Of a DNA stretch of 64,000 nt, positions 25,605 to 37,825 are shown piece after piece. The position numbers and the translations under genes are program-made. The stretch lies in the NCBI GenBank assembly GCA_963691815.1, contig OY829657.1:24931428-24995427 (forward strand), given 5' to 3'. This DNA comes from Echiichthys vipera. Its lineage: Eukaryota; Chordata; Actinopteri; Perciformes; Trachinidae. The notes beneath the pieces were generated by a model. The model ran no database searches. It saw only the letters and a list, made by a program, of their open reading frames with translations, and was not told the origin of the DNA. Positions within the stretch are counted from its first letter, which is position 1, and every line of letters begins with the position of its first letter.

Positions 25605-26164
25605 AGTGCAGTGGGGTGTGGGATGAGTTTTGAAATAATTAGATGTTACATGTTTTCCTTTAGCTGCTGTGAGTTCAGCTCAGTTGAGATTTCTGGTTTT
25701 GGTTCAGCTGTAAAGAAAATGAAGGTCAGACTGAATTATTCACTCATCTCACATAAAATAGCTTCATTCTGAATTAATTCCAAAAGAAATTGAATTGGGA
25801 GGGAAATAAAAACAACATTGCTTTTTTAATTTATATTTTTCTGGTTTTAAAAAGCCCAATAAAATACCACCTGTATTTACTTATTTTTTTATTTATTTTT
25901 TATTGATAATAATTAGAAGAAATCAGAATCAGAAATACTTTAATAATCCCCGTTTCATTATTTAAACCAGATCAATACATTAAACCATTGTTTAAATTAT
26001 GTCTGAAGGGTTTTTACTCCTGTTGCTGTCAGCTTCTCATTCATTCACTCTGATAGATGCTTCATGTAGAGACACTGAAACCAAAACTCCTGCTGCTGTC
26101 ATTCACTCATTCATTTGAATAGATTCACTCCTATATAGACAAAAAAGAAAAAGCTGTTACAAAT

Positions 26165-26310
26165 AAGTGAATGAATCAATATCTCAACCAGAATGAATCC
26201 ATTATGAATGAACGAACGAAATAATGAATGAATGAATAAATCAATGAATGAACAAACAAATTAATGAATGGATGAATGGATTGATGAATGAATGGATGGA
26301 TGAATGACAG
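26165..26310. repeat. Imperfect (ATGA)n microsatellite
   Basis: ATGA units with GGATG, ACGA and AATC variants spread over about 145 bp. Confidence 0.88.
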
Positions 26311-26454
26311 CAGGAGGAGCGGTTTTTCTCAGTATCAGTTGGGTGTCAGTGTCTCTGCAGGATGAATCCATTAGACAGGACGAGTGTCAGTGAATCACCT
26401 CATAAATCCAACACAGTCTCTGACTGAAAGGTGACGGCTGCCAATATGACTCAT

Positions 26455-26850
26455 TCAACCTTTCACTCTATCATTTCATCCCCCTCACGCCATCTCTCCT
26501 CCCCCCCTCCTTTTCCTCCTAATCCTAACCATTCGTCCTCATTTCTACTTTCCTTTTTTCTTCTTCTTTACCTCCATGTCTTTTGTTTTTCTCAACTTCT
26601 GTTTCCCCTTCCCTTAGTTCGCTTCATTTCTTTGTCCTCCATTTTCCTCTCTACTTTTTTCTCAACTTTAACTCCTCTACTTTATTTCTTCTCACCTTTC
26701 CACTCTTCCGTCTCATCGTTCCCCTACCTCTCTCTCCTTTTTTCACCCTCTCTCTTCTGCTCATCCATCCTCCATCCTTATCATCTTCCCCTCTTCGTAT
26801 GTCCTAATTCCCCCTCTTCCTCCTCCCTCTCTTATTTCTACTGTGTGGTG
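26455..26850. repeat. Pyrimidine-rich low-complexity stretch
   Basis: About 400 bp consisting mostly of C and T without a fixed unit. It creates a 166-codon Ser/Leu/Phe/Pro-rich open frame that I do not regard as coding. Confidence 0.8.
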
Positions 26851-27109
26851 GATGATGAATTAGAGACAGTGGTTAAATCTGCCATCAGCATTGCAGCAGC
26901 AGAAGGCAGAGAGGGAGAGAGAGAAACGTAAGTATTAGGAAGTGATGGAAAGAGAGAGAGAAGTAGTGTTTTAACCAATGCTTTACACTTAGTTAAATGT
27001 AACGTGTTCTTCTTCGACCCATGCGACACGCTTCCGCCATGTTTCAGGAAAATCAGGACCTTGGCAGAGGTAACTAGTCTGGTTTCTTATTTCTAGAACC
27101 AAAAAAAAC

Positions 27110-27440
27110 TTGATTCATTTCACTATTGTCGTGGTCAAAGCTGGCAGGTGGACCCAGACAAATAAACTGTTTAGTGTCCAAAAATAAGGAATCCACAGGG
27201 AAAAGAAACACAGGAAGAGCACTAGGATCAAAATAAAGCTTCAACATGAGAAATATAGATGATGATATGAAAAGGTACAAAATGGGAAAAGGGCATATAT
27301 ACCTGTGTATATTCGGACAGAATTAATCACAGGACAAGACACAGCTGGAGTGGGCAGGGTGTACAAGAGAAAACCAGCAGGGCTACAGGAAACATAAAAT
27401 AGGAAACAACTGTAAGGAAATCCAAGCCCATTACACATTC
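27110..27440 (-). repeat. Possible interspersed repeat
   Basis: CACTATTGTCGTGGTCAAAG, GGCAGGTGGACCCAGA, GGAATCCACAGGG and GACAAGACACAGCTGG occur in the order of a dispersed fish repeat that I recall but cannot name. No second copy is in this window, so support is weak. Confidence 0.4.
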
Positions 27441-28539
27441 TGGTGTTACCAGGTCTTAATAAGATAACAAGAATGTTTTGGGAAAGATAGAGCAACTTAA
27501 CACCTCTCTAAAATCCTTATTTTGATGGTTTTACTTACCATGAGACAGCAATGAAACACTGGTTTTCAGTCTGTTACTCTTCAAATTTACCAAATACTTA
27601 GCTGTTAAACACTTGATAAAATGTGTTAAAGTCTTGCATTGGGGGCTCATTGGGGAAGTGATCAGGCTTAAACGTTGTGTCAGTCCATTTGGGAGCACCC
27701 AGATACAACAAACTGGAGGTTAAATTCAAACTAAGGCGGAAACAAGAAACACAAACATTTAACCACTCAACCTCAGTAGATGCACTTTAATTACATTTTG
27801 AGCCATTAAAACTTAATTTTCACTTAGAGAAATGTCTGTATAACTAGTACAGATATTAATATGCCTTTAAATAACCACATGATACCCTCTACATTGTTAT
27901 TATATCCCATGTTGACTGAAGTTAGAAATAAATAATAGATTCTTGTAATTCAAATTTCCTCTAGTGACTGAATGTCAGAATGGCTCGCCGTAACTCTCCC
28001 ACGCGCTCCATCAGCGCCGCGTGACAGAAAGCAAACCTGACACTTCAAACGTTCTGTAACTGTCCCGGTGTCAAACGCAGCCCCTCGGTGCCGCCACATC
28101 GCTGCTTCCTCTCTGATTTGTCTGTTTTCTCGTCTTCCAACCCCGAGAGATCCTGTTTTACAAAGCGTTTAGTTAACATTAGTGCGAGAACAAGACGGAA
28201 ATAGAGGCAGAGGAGGGGAAGAGGGAGGAGAAGAAAAAACGACAAACGACAAGAGAAAACAATCTGTGCGAGTGTTGTATCTGCTTCATCTGTCTGAGTC
28301 AGTAAAGGGCCGCTCTGCTCGCCGCATAATGAGGAATGCCGCCTCGGGGGGAAGGAAGCAGCGCTCGCCTTCTTTTGCTTTCTTCTTCTCTGTTTAGTTT
28401 TTGTTTTAGTGAGAATCACTCGCAGCGGACAAGGGGTTTGAGGAGAGGGAAGAGACTGGAAGAGGAGAGGAGGTGGGAAGATGTTGAGCTGATGAGAAGA
28501 ATATGGAGGGACGGATAGAAAGGACAAGGAGAGACGACG

Positions 28540-28835
28540 ATGATGTGAAAAAAGAAGTTTAAGGACAGGTAGACAAGGAGACAAATATTTAAGGACAGTG
28601 AGGACATTTCTGAAAGGAAACAAAGACTTTTAGGGGGACCGAACATCTTGGTCGGTTGGGAAATTTGGGGGAATTTGAGGACATTTTTAGAAAGTTAAGA
28701 CATGTAAGAAAGTAAAGACAGATTTTGAAGTGGGGACACTTTGAGCGGAAAATAAGATTTTTCAAGAGTAGGGACATTCTTAGAAAGAAAGGACCTGTTT
28801 TGGTGATGGAGACATTTTTAGGGGAAAGGACATGT
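28540..28835. repeat. Degenerate GGACATTTTTAGAAA minisatellite, left part
   Basis: Variants of GAGGACATTTCTGAAA, GGACATTTTTAGAAAG and GGGACATTCTTAGAAA recur irregularly, about every 25-50 bp. The array resumes after the SINE at 29191. Confidence 0.65.
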
Positions 28836-29190
28836 TGGTTAGCACTGTCGCCTCACAGCGAGAAGGTTCCAGGTTCGCATCCCGGCCTGGGACCTTTCTG
28901 TGTGGAGTTTGCATGTTGTCCCCGTGTCTGTGTGGGTTTTCTCCGGGTTCTCCGGTTTCCTCCCACAGTCCAAAGACATGCAAGTGTTAGGTTAAATGAT
29001 AACTCTAAATTGCCCTTAGGTGTGAATGTTTGTCTGTCTCTGTTTGTCTCTATGTGCCCTGTGATAGACTGGCGTCCTGTCCAGGGTGTACCCCGCCTCA
29101 CGACCGATGTCAGCTGGGATCGGCTCCAGCCCCTCACGACCCCGACCCCGGGATAAGCGGTTGAAGATGAATGAATGAATGAATGAATGA
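28836..29190 (+). mobile_element. SINE-like element, near full length
   Basis: It begins TTGGTTAGCACTGTCGCC and carries a B-box-like GGTTCGCATCC. It then has the standard body (CTCCGGTTTCCTCCCACAGT, CTCTAAATTGCC, CCTGTGATAGACTGG) and ends GGATAAGCGGTTGAAGATGA followed by several ATGA units. It is the most complete of the three copies. It interrupts a degenerate minisatellite, so it inserted into it. Confidence 0.85.
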
Positions 29191-29480
29191 GGACATGTTC
29201 GTGAGTGAAGATTTTTGGGTGTGATTTGAGGACATTTCTGGAAAAGATTCTGAGGAAGTTAAAACAGTTTTTAAAAATTAAGAACTGTTTTGAAGGGGAA
29301 AAGGACATTTTTCGAAGGTGGGGAAATTCTTAGAAGTAAAGCCCCTGAACACCCACACAGTTTTTTTCAGGTAAAAAGTTAGGACATTCTTCTAACAGTT
29401 TTGTAAGAAGAGGAGGTTTCTAGGGAAGCGAGGACCGTTTTGTAAATTGGGGACATTTCTTAAAAAAGGTTGGCTTAAGT
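29191..29480. repeat. Degenerate GGACATTTTTAGAAA minisatellite, right part
   Basis: It continues the motif of 28540-28835 (GAGGACATTTCTGGAAAA, GGACATTTTTCGAAGG, GGACATTCTTCTAAC) on the other side of the SINE. Confidence 0.6.
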
Positions 29481-29846
29481 GAGGACAGTCAGTTTTGAAA
29501 GCTTGTGAGGATGATTTGTCTGAAGGATAAAGCCTCGACATCCGGCGTGGTACCTTCATTTCCCCCGAGCATCTTCTGATGTTATAAACTGTCTTCTATG
29601 ACTTTCAATGCACTTTAAAGATCTTTACTCTTCAGTTAAAATCATTGATCACAAACCTCTTTTTATCAATGTGTAACCGTTTCGGCTCTTTGTTTTTTCC
29701 TGTTTGGTTTCATCTTGTTGTTTCATTGCGTCTGTCTCCCCGTCGCTGTAAATGAGGGAAACCTCAGTTTGAAAGGCTTCATCCCGGCACTGTACATCCG
29801 GTGTGCCAGACTAAGGCTGGTGCCGAGGGAATCGTGGGAATGATAT

Positions 29847-30009
<163 letters not shown>

Positions 30010-30167
30010 TCAGTGAATGGATGTACTTGGTTTAACATGAATCGCAGCTGTTTTGAATTTAATATGAATCAAAAGGAAACAGAGAGATGGAAGTGTTTGT
30101 TTTCTGTAGTTCTCTTGTTTCTATGATTTCATTCCTAGTTTAACTTCCTCTGTTTTGATGGCAGTGT

Positions 30168-30168
30168 T

Positions 30169-30208
<40 letters not shown>

Positions 30209-30324
30209 TACTTGTTAGTGTTTAATGTGTGGGTAATGTGTGTGTACATGTTTGTGTTGTTTTCTTAATTTTAGTCATTGTTTTTTCATGTGTGTGCTTT
30301 AGAGAGAGCGTCTTCACGTGCAAC

Positions 30325-30359
<35 letters not shown>

Positions 30360-30510
30360 TTGTCATGGAAATGCCGTGGGCCTGACAGAGCTGTCAAAGT
30401 GTCGTAGTCAGCGACCGGAGAATTCTAAACAATTTCACTACTAATGTTGAGAAACATGTTGGCGATCCCCGCCGAGACCGAAAAAAACCCACTGAATATA
30501 TAAATACTAA

Positions 30511-30538
<28 letters not shown>
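30168..30538. repeat. (GT)n and (CA)n short microsatellites
   Basis: GT runs at about 30168-30204 and 30328-30356, and a CA run at 30511-30538. Confidence 0.92.
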
Positions 30539-30542
<4 letters not shown>

Positions 30543-30689
30543 CTTAACAAAACGGCTGACAGTAATGTGTGTGTTTGAGCAATCGGCCTCTGTTCCAGCA
30601 GCATAAATATTTGATGTGATCCTGTGTCGTTGAGGAGGAGGTGAGAGGACAAGGGAGAAGAGAGGCAGAAAGAGGAGGAAAAACAAATG

Positions 30690-30728
30690 TGGGAAGCAAG
30701 GAAAGAAGGAAGGAAGGAAGGAAGGAAG
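30690..30728. repeat. (GGAA)n microsatellite
   Basis: A short GGAA tract within a purine-rich stretch (30630-30845). Confidence 0.88.
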
Positions 30729-31614
30729 AGTGGACAATATAAGAGACTACTGTGGGAGGGAGAGAAATTGAGGAGGAAGGTAGAATGAGGAGGAGGAAGG
30801 ATGTTGGGTGAGGCAGGATGAGGAAAAGGTAGATGAAAAAGAGGGAACACTCATACTCACTATTTTTAAGTTCATATTGCGTTCACAGGGACGAAGTGCC
30901 AACACCAATACTATAGCCACATAGTGAGAAAAACAGCAGGCGGATAATTTGGCGGGCAACAATAGGAGGTGGTAATGCTCCACCCGACTGCAATCCACCA
31001 TTAAGAAGTAGAAGAAGAAGCAGTAATCTACTACCATACCACCAAAATGTACGCACTGCACAAGTGAGCAAACAGTGCTAGTGTACTGATTGTAAAGCAT
31101 CCAGTACTGACGGACTGACATACTCAAGATAGTGGTCTAGATGGTTCCACTTTCATGCAAAATCAAGGGCTGTGACACAGTAGGAATTACATAATATAAT
31201 ATATGAATTCATATGGCAAACAACAAAATGTGTTGATCTGTAGGTAATTTAGTACCATGACAGGTGTGTGTCATCACATTTTTCCCCTTCTACATGAGAG
31301 CAGTTGAAAAGTAAATTTTGAGTTGCAGCAGCGCGTTCCCCCTCGTGATATTATAGGACAAGAAAAGGCATACATCCTGGCTGCCCCCCCTCGCTGTTTT
31401 GGTTTGGTTGTATTTGATTTGTCTTTAAGTTTTCTTGAGAAAGAAATAAAATAAACCTATTTTTTAAATTACGAACAAGCGGCAACCTCGGTGCTGACAA
31501 ATGAAACCAACGTGGGGATGATTACAGCCTGGTTTATTAATAATTAGTCATTTCACTTTTCATGCCAACTGTATGGTGGGTGTATAGTGTCAAACTTGTG
31601 ACTTGTTTAAATGA

Positions 31615-31705
31615 GTTCTGCATAATTAAGGGCTTGGTCTCTTTGAGTGACAGGTGGGTGAAGTCACAGAGACTTTGTCCATATTTTATACAGTCTCTGG
31701 TCACA
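31615..31705. repeat. Short fragment of the 20515/43427 repeat family
   Basis: GGGCTTGGTCTCTTTGAGTGACAG and the terminal block TATTTTATACAGTCTCTGG resemble parts of the copy at 20515-21052. Confidence 0.5.
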
Positions 31706-31936
31706 TATGTGGTTTCCCCTCTTTGTCCTGCTGTGGACCAGGTTGTCCGTTCTTATTTCTAACATTTAAGGTGTAATTCAACCAAGTGTTGTTTTGTGCT
31801 GAAAAATAATTGTTTATAGATCTTCTAAACAGTCAGTGGGAGTGTAAAACTGGCCGTGGGGGACGCAGTAATCTTGGAGGGGAAATGTTTTCACAGTCTC
31901 TCCTGGAAAACATTCATAGTGTTCACACAAAAAAAG

Positions 31937-32873
31937 TAGGGCTGGGACTTAAACGCGTTAATTACGATTACTTAATTGCAGAAAAAATAACTCGACAAAA
32001 AAAATAACCCAATCAAACGCAGTTTATTTTTGCGCTCAGTTCTGAATGTTGCTCATTGCACGAGTTCCCACCCGGCCCGTAATACCGACGCACAGGACAC
32101 AACACGAGAGAAAAGAAAGCAATGAGAAGCCGATGATGAGCTGTTGCTGGGTTCAGTGGCCGACATTTGAGTTCTAAGAGAAAACCAAGTGGAAACTTGG
32201 ACAAGAGCACGGCTGTGGAAGAATTCACCTCCTACTGGAGCTCCTCAGCCTCTTAACATGCTGCAGCTAATGTTAGCACAGACAACGCACAACGCACTGT
32301 AGCTAACTTTAGCACAGACAATGCTGAACATGCTGCAGCTAACTTTAGCACAGACAACATTGAACATGCTGCAGCTAACGTTAGCACAGACAACGCTGAA
32401 CATACTGCAGCTAATGTTAGCACAGACAATGCTGAACATGCTGCAGCTAACGTTAGCACAGACAACGCTCCTGGGATGGACTGTCATTAGATGATGGATC
32501 AGTTTTGTTTCTGTGTTTTTGAAAACATGGAGAAAACGCACTCTCTGTTTAACTGTTTATTTCATGCCAAGGATATTATTCTAAATGTTTTTTGCAATGT
32601 TAGGTTTCCACTTTTCTTGAATAAACCGTACTAAGCACTCTTTTATTTTTTATAAACCAAAACGTAAAAATTGACAAAAAGTTAGTGCTCACTGATAATA
32701 AACAGAATTTGTTGTTTAAACTCATTGTTGGGTGTATTCATTAATTAAGTCATATACCAAAATCCATTTAAATTGAATAAGGTTTCTTCTTAAGTCAAAT
32801 ATTGATATGTAATTAATTATTTAGAAAGCCCCTAATTAATTAGATACCTTTTTTTAATCGTCTCCCACCACTA
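31937..32873. mobile_element. hAT-like non-autonomous element
   Basis: The left end TAGGGCTGGGAC and the reverse complement of the right end (TAGTGGTGGGAG), both followed by ATTAA-rich sequence, form imperfect terminal inverted repeats. The 8 bp outside each end (AAAAAAAG and AAAAGAAG) differ at one position, consistent with an 8-bp hAT target duplication, though the sequence is low in complexity. The left end, with GGGCTGGGAC and CGCGTTAATTACGATTA, resembles a common fish hAT family. No transposase domain remains. Confidence 0.6.
32257..32468. repeat. 36-bp minisatellite inside the hAT-like element
   Basis: About six tandem copies of a unit containing GAACATGCTGCAGCTAACG then TTAGCACAGACAACGCT. 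Because 36 is a multiple of three and the unit lacks stops in two minus-strand frames, it yields 12-residue periodic peptides (98 and 70 codons) that are probably not translated. Confidence 0.92.
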
Positions 32874-33208
32874 AAAAGAAGACTTGGAAAAAAAGAGCTT
32901 ACGAGAGAAGAAGAGTGGGCGGGATTTAACCAGGAAGTTGGTGGAGTTGGTTTGAAAGGACAATTAACCAGTACGTAATTTATAGGCATGCAATTGATAT
33001 GGTTGATCACAAATCGTTCCATTTATTGCTGTTTATTAAAAACTATTCCCAGGACAGCATCAGCATTGAGCTTCAGATCAAAAGTTTTGATCACGACAGC
33101 AAGCAAACAACATGAATACAACACATGAATGTAATGAACTATCACTTTCTGTTTTTAACTTTCATTTTTTTTATGATTAGTGGGATTTTTTTTGGTTGTT
33201 TTTATTTC

Positions 33209-33211
<3 letters not shown>

Positions 33212-33295
<84 letters not shown>
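33212..33295. repeat. (GT)n microsatellite
   Basis: Pure GT run of about 84 bp. Confidence 0.97.
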
Positions 33296-33298
<3 letters not shown>

Positions 33299-33534
33299 CT
33301 TAATTCATTTGTAATATTTATACCACTACTACCTTTATTGAAACGAACCCACGTTTACAGAACTCTGCTGTTAATAACTGAGTACAAACCAAAGTTTGAA
33401 CTTAAAAGTTAAAGGAAAAGTCCCACAAGTCTGAGTGAGGGAGAGACAGACCTGGTGTGTGTGTCAGACACAGCAACACATGGAACTGCATGTGTGTAGG
33501 GGTGGGGCGCTGTGACAGACAGTTCGCTACCCTA

Positions 33535-33645
33535 TGAGGATTTTCATTCAATCCGATGTCGACGCGTATTACTCGTACTCGGCAAAAGTGCTTTATTCGT
33601 ACCGGATACTCGTTTCAGCCGAGTATCCGGCTCATCTCTACAATA
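33535..33645. repeat. Possible hAT-like element terminus
   Basis: The stretch with TACTCGTACTCGG, GGATACTCGTTTCAGCCGAG and TATCCGGCTCATCTCTAC is internally repetitive. It resembles the end of a fish hAT family whose terminus reads GAGATGAGCCGGATACTCGG. No partner end was found. Confidence 0.4.
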
Positions 33646-34083
33646 AACCTTTGACAATACACTCCTGTTTGTCATGGAGTCATGTTGTGTGACGTACCCT
33701 GTGTTGGATTGAGAAGTTTTGTCTTCACAAGAAAAGCCAGAAACAATCGAGGTAAAACACATAAATAAAAAAGAAGTTTAGCTTGAATTCAAAATGGCCG
33801 CTTGAAAACACTATTTGTATTTTCTGCTTCCTCTCTCTGACCGACTTTATCCGTCAGCGTCTCTCTCTTTCGTTCCAGTTTGCATTTTAAGCCGCATTCT
33901 TTATTAACATAACAAGACGCCTTTTTCTCATCGCCGCAGGACAAAACATTATTACAATATTACAAGAAACAATAAGAGAAAGTACAACATGGAGGAAACA
34001 CAATATGAATAACAGAGAGATTGAATTACAACAATAATTCAACTTAATAATCTTCCCCTCTTTCTCTCTTTCGCTGCCCTCAG

Positions 34084-34204
34084 TCTGCCGGAGTTTGAGG
34101 CTGAGTACCAGGAGCTCTGGGATTGGCTGATGGACATGGACGCCATGGTAACAGACAGCCACCAGCTGATGATGTCAGAGGAGCAGAGACATCACCTCTT
34201 CAAG
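34084..34204 (+). CDS. akap6: akap6 internal coding exon, spectrin-like repeat start
   Basis: This 121-bp exon supplies one base of a split Ser codon and then 40 residues, from LPEFEAEYQELWDWL to MMSEEQRHHLFK. The acceptor is strong (a long pyrimidine run ending ccctcag) and so is the donor (TTCAAG|gtaaga); it exits in phase 0. The pattern YQELWDWL-DM----DSH-LMMSEEQ--HL-K matches my recollection of the AKAP6 (mAKAP) segment at the start of a spectrin-like repeat. In that family this region contributes to targeting to the nuclear envelope. Conserved Trp and acidic residues fit a three-helix spectrin fold. The next exon should begin in phase 0 with a short basic helical stretch; I did not find it downstream. 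Another spectrin-repeat protein is possible but less likely. The call is from memory, not from a search. Confidence 0.78.
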
Positions 34205-34774
34205 GTAAGACAAGCTCTCTTGTCTGTCTGTCTGGCTGTGACTCAGGAGCCGTACAACACACAAAAATTTCCCACCCGTACTAGCAAGTCTTTTCTTTAT
34301 ATACACAAAACTTTTTTTTTTCACCCTTTTTAAAGAAAGTCTTTGTGTTCTCTGGTGACTCTTCCTCTCTGCCTCCAATGTGGCTGATGTCTCTTACCAT
34401 CTTAGACGATTGTCTGAATCCAAATATCCAAACTCTGACTGAACCCTCGCTGTCACAGCGCTTTAACACCAGACTTACAGGGCCCCTTATCATGCTCGCT
34501 TTCAGGTTCATACTTGTATCAGCATTTCTATCAGGGTTTCACTTTTGTCCTGGAAGACTTGGACATTTAGAGACTATTTTCCAGTCATGGAAACTCCTGG
34601 AAATCGATTAAACTGACCAAATATCCTGGAAATAATCTGTGTTCTGTTCATTTAAAAACAGAAAGATAGGTGCAGAATTCTGAAAATTATGTTCGTCACT
34701 GTATGTTATTCAAGAGAACCTCAGGGCTGAACTGCAGTCCCTCAAACTGCCACTTGAGGCGTTCTCCAAGAGAG

Positions 34775-35335
34775 TCAATCCCCATAGACCCCCATGTTAA
34801 AATGAATCAATCCCCATAGTACTCTATGTTCAAATGAGTCAATGCCCATAGACCTCCATGTTAAAATGAATCAATCCCCATAGACCTCTATGTTCAAATG
34901 AGTCAATGCCCATAGACCCCCATGTTAAAATGAGTCAATCCCCATAGACCTCAATGTTAAACTGGGTCAATCCCCATAGACCTCCATGTTAAAATGAGTC
35001 AAACCCCATAGACCTCCATGTTAAAATAAGTTAATCTCCATAGACCTCCATGTTAAAATGGGTCAATCACCATAGACCTCCATGTTAAAATAAATCAATC
35101 CCCATAGACCTCCATGTTAAAATGAGTCAATCCCCATAGACCTCCATGTTATATGAACCAATCCCCATAGACCTCCATGTTAAAATGAACCCATCCCCAT
35201 AGACCTCCATGTTACAATGAGTTAATCCCCATAGACCTCCATGTTAAAAATGAGTTAATCCCCATAGACCTCAATGTTACAATGAGTTAATCCCCACACA
35301 CATCGATGTTAAAATTATTTAATCCCCGTAGACTC
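34775..35335. repeat. 32-bp minisatellite
   Basis: About 17 imperfect copies of a unit made of TCAATCCCCATAGACC and TCCATGTTAAAATGAG. Early copies alternate ACCCCCATG and ACCTCCATG variants, and the 3' copies are more degenerate (TTAATCCCCACAC). Confidence 0.95.
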
Positions 35336-35843
35336 AACTTTACAGCAGAAATAAACATTTTTAATAAAGTCTTGGTTTCTTTAAATCATTTCCCTGTTCA
35401 TGATAACTGTACTGAGGCTAAATTTTTACTATCTCCACCTAATCGGGTATTTTTAACTGCTTGAAAATTAGGTGGTTGGCTTAACTGTCATGTCACAAAT
35501 CTCCCATCAGCTACCTCTGCCTCCATCATGAAGCCCTGCGGATTATCTGTTAATCACAATAGCTGTGTTCGAAAGTCATTCCCTCATTCACTAACTCACT
35601 ATTCCCTATATAGTGTTTCTTAAATAGTGCACTATATAGGGAATAAGCATACACGTCTGTTTATGATACAAACCTGCACTCAGGAGGACGGTCAAAGGTT
35701 GTACTGATGTTGATGTTAATTTTAATGTTACATCCCAAATAAATAGTTGAAATTCCGATGGTGTTAAAGTGTGGTTTTGTTAACAACGGATGTGTGCCCT
35801 GATTGTGAGCTGTAATAGCCCATGTAACAGCAGTAAGCCCGTG

Positions 35844-36190
35844 AGGAACAGTTGTTCGTAACAGTTGTTGGTAACAGTTGTCCGTAACAGTCATTTGTAA
35901 CAGTTGTTCGTAACAGTTGTCCGTAACAGTCATTTGTAACAGTTGTTTGTAACAGTTGTTGGTAACAGTTGTTCGTCATAGTTGTTTGTAACAGTCATTT
36001 GTAACAGTTGTTCGAAACAGTCATTTGTAACAGTTGTTCGAAACAGTTGTTCGGAACAGTTGTTCGTAACAGTCATTTGTAACAGTTGTTCGTAACAGTT
36101 GTTCATAACAGTTGTTCATAACAGTCATTTGTAACAGTTGTGTGTAACAGTCATTTGAAACAGTTGTTCATAACGGTTGTTGGTAACTGC
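35844..36190. repeat. 13-bp minisatellite with two alternating unit types
   Basis: Roughly 26 tandem 13-mers, mostly GTAACAGTTGTTC and GTAACAGTCATTT, in irregular alternation. Minor CGAAACAG and TCATAACAG variants are present. Confidence 0.95.
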
Positions 36191-36580
36191 AGTTAGCTCT
36201 CTGGCTACTGTTAGCACCTCTTCTGCTTTTTCTTCTCCTCCGGTAAAACACGACCGCATTGCATGGTGGTATGCGGGAATACAATGTTGTGTACATCGTA
36301 TGTACACTCAAATTAGCTGTGCATTGTGTGTATTTTATAGTGGACTATATAGTAAATGAAATTAACCACGGAGAACACCACTACAAAATGGCGTACACAC
36401 ACGTATATAGTGCACTACTTCTGTGATAGGGAAGGATTTGGAACATGGTTAATGTGTAAATATGTAGAAACAGAGAGGAAGCTGAAGCTAATGATGACCT
36501 CCTGCATTTCATTCATCCATCAATTTGTCTGTCCCTGTGTGTGTCCCTCCCTTCACTCCTCCCTAAACCACAGTACCACA

Positions 36581-36862
36581 AACACACACACACACACACA
36601 CACACACGCACGCACACACGCACGCACACACACTCACACACACCCTGTCTTCATCCTTACCAAGGAGAATGGGATTACAAGGCATAGCCTCCTTCATAAC
36701 CATATCAGAAAGTGTGCGTGTGTGTGTGTATGTGTGTGTCTGTGTTTGTGTAATGACTGATTCAGAAAGAAGAACAGCATGTGTTACGATTAGAGATCTG
36801 AATCATCCTTTCTGTCCTTCACACACAGGTACACACACACACACACAGACACACATACACAC
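36581..36862. repeat. Cluster of short (AC)n/(GT)n tracts
   Basis: AC with ACGC variants at 36581-36642, GT at 36711-36750 and CA at about 36833-36862. Confidence 0.92.
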
Positions 36863-37373
36863 ACAGAGAGAATTCAAAGATAGTTGTTGCATTGCAGACA
36901 CTATAAAAATGACATTTTCTAAAGAGCATTTGATGAAAACAAATGAAGGAGTCGGCCCGCTGTGAGCTGATTCGACATGTGTCCGATTCTAATTAACTCA
37001 TCTGACTGATCCAGTTCTGGAAAAGAAAAACTCTATATGCAATGTCAAACAAGACGTAACGTTCCAGCGCTACTGGTGGCGCCACTTGTTGGCTGAATGA
37101 AACGCAGTTGGCTTTATCTGTATAAATGCACAACAGCTGTTGTGCATCGTGTTGGTTTAGTAATGTTGCAACCTTGCAAACGAGAATCAAAAACTGTTGG
37201 ACAACAAATGGAGAAAGTTATAGAGATTCTTAGATCTTTATCAGTTATGCCAGTTGTTCTCCCCTTATACATGAGAGGGGAAGAATGATGGGAGTGACTC
37301 TTCCTTTCTGCCAACGTACAAATGGTCTGAAAACGTCTTTTTCTTCATGTTGACCTTTGGTCAAAATCTCTGA

Positions 37374-37690
37374 GAAACCGGGAAAGTGTGGAGAACACGA
37401 TGAGTGTGTGTGTGTGTGTGTGTGTGTGTGTCGATGGGAAAATGACACAACTGTTTTTGTTTTTTCTGTTAATGTAACTGAAGATCAAACGTTTCCTAAC
37501 CGAATAGCTTTAAATGTATCAGCTCCTGTTTCCACTTCTTTTCCAACCTGAAGTGTGCAGAGGCACCGTCCATCTATGCAAGATCGATTTCACGTGTCGC
37601 CTGAAAATCGTAACGAACCAATAAGAGAAGGCGGCCCACATTTTTTTTGGCTTCAATCTCTTGGAACCGGGAAAGTGTGGAGAACACGTA
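37374..37690 (+). repeat. Repeat block, copy 1 (partner at 41650)
   Basis: From about 37432 this block matches 41650-41846: GGGAAAATGACACAAC, AGCTTTAAATGTATCAGCTC, CTGTTTCCACTTCTTTTCC, CCATCTATGCAAGATCGATT, GAGAAGGCGGCCCACA. A (TG)n tract precedes both copies. GGGAAAGTGTGGAGAACACG also occurs twice here, at about 37380 and 37670. Confidence 0.8.
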
Positions 37691-37825
37691 TGACTTTTGG
37701 ACAGAATGACGACAGAAACAGGTTTTCTTGATAGTGACGTTAGTTGCCATGGCAAAGTCCTCCGTCGGTTTAAAGGTAAAGCTTGTGTTGTTGCTTTTGT
37801 TTTTGGCACCGTTACTTGCTTGCTT

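Noticed and set aside
26431..26936. 166-codon plus-strand frame ending near a good-looking GTAAGT donor
   Set aside because: Most of it is a C/T-rich low-complexity stretch. The only plausible acceptor (ATTAG at about 26860) gives a stop within a few codons in the phase required between the two akap6 exons.
34775..36190. Regularly spaced repeats resembling a CRISPR array
   Set aside because: They are directly adjacent minisatellite units without unique spacers, in a vertebrate-type genome with no cas genes.
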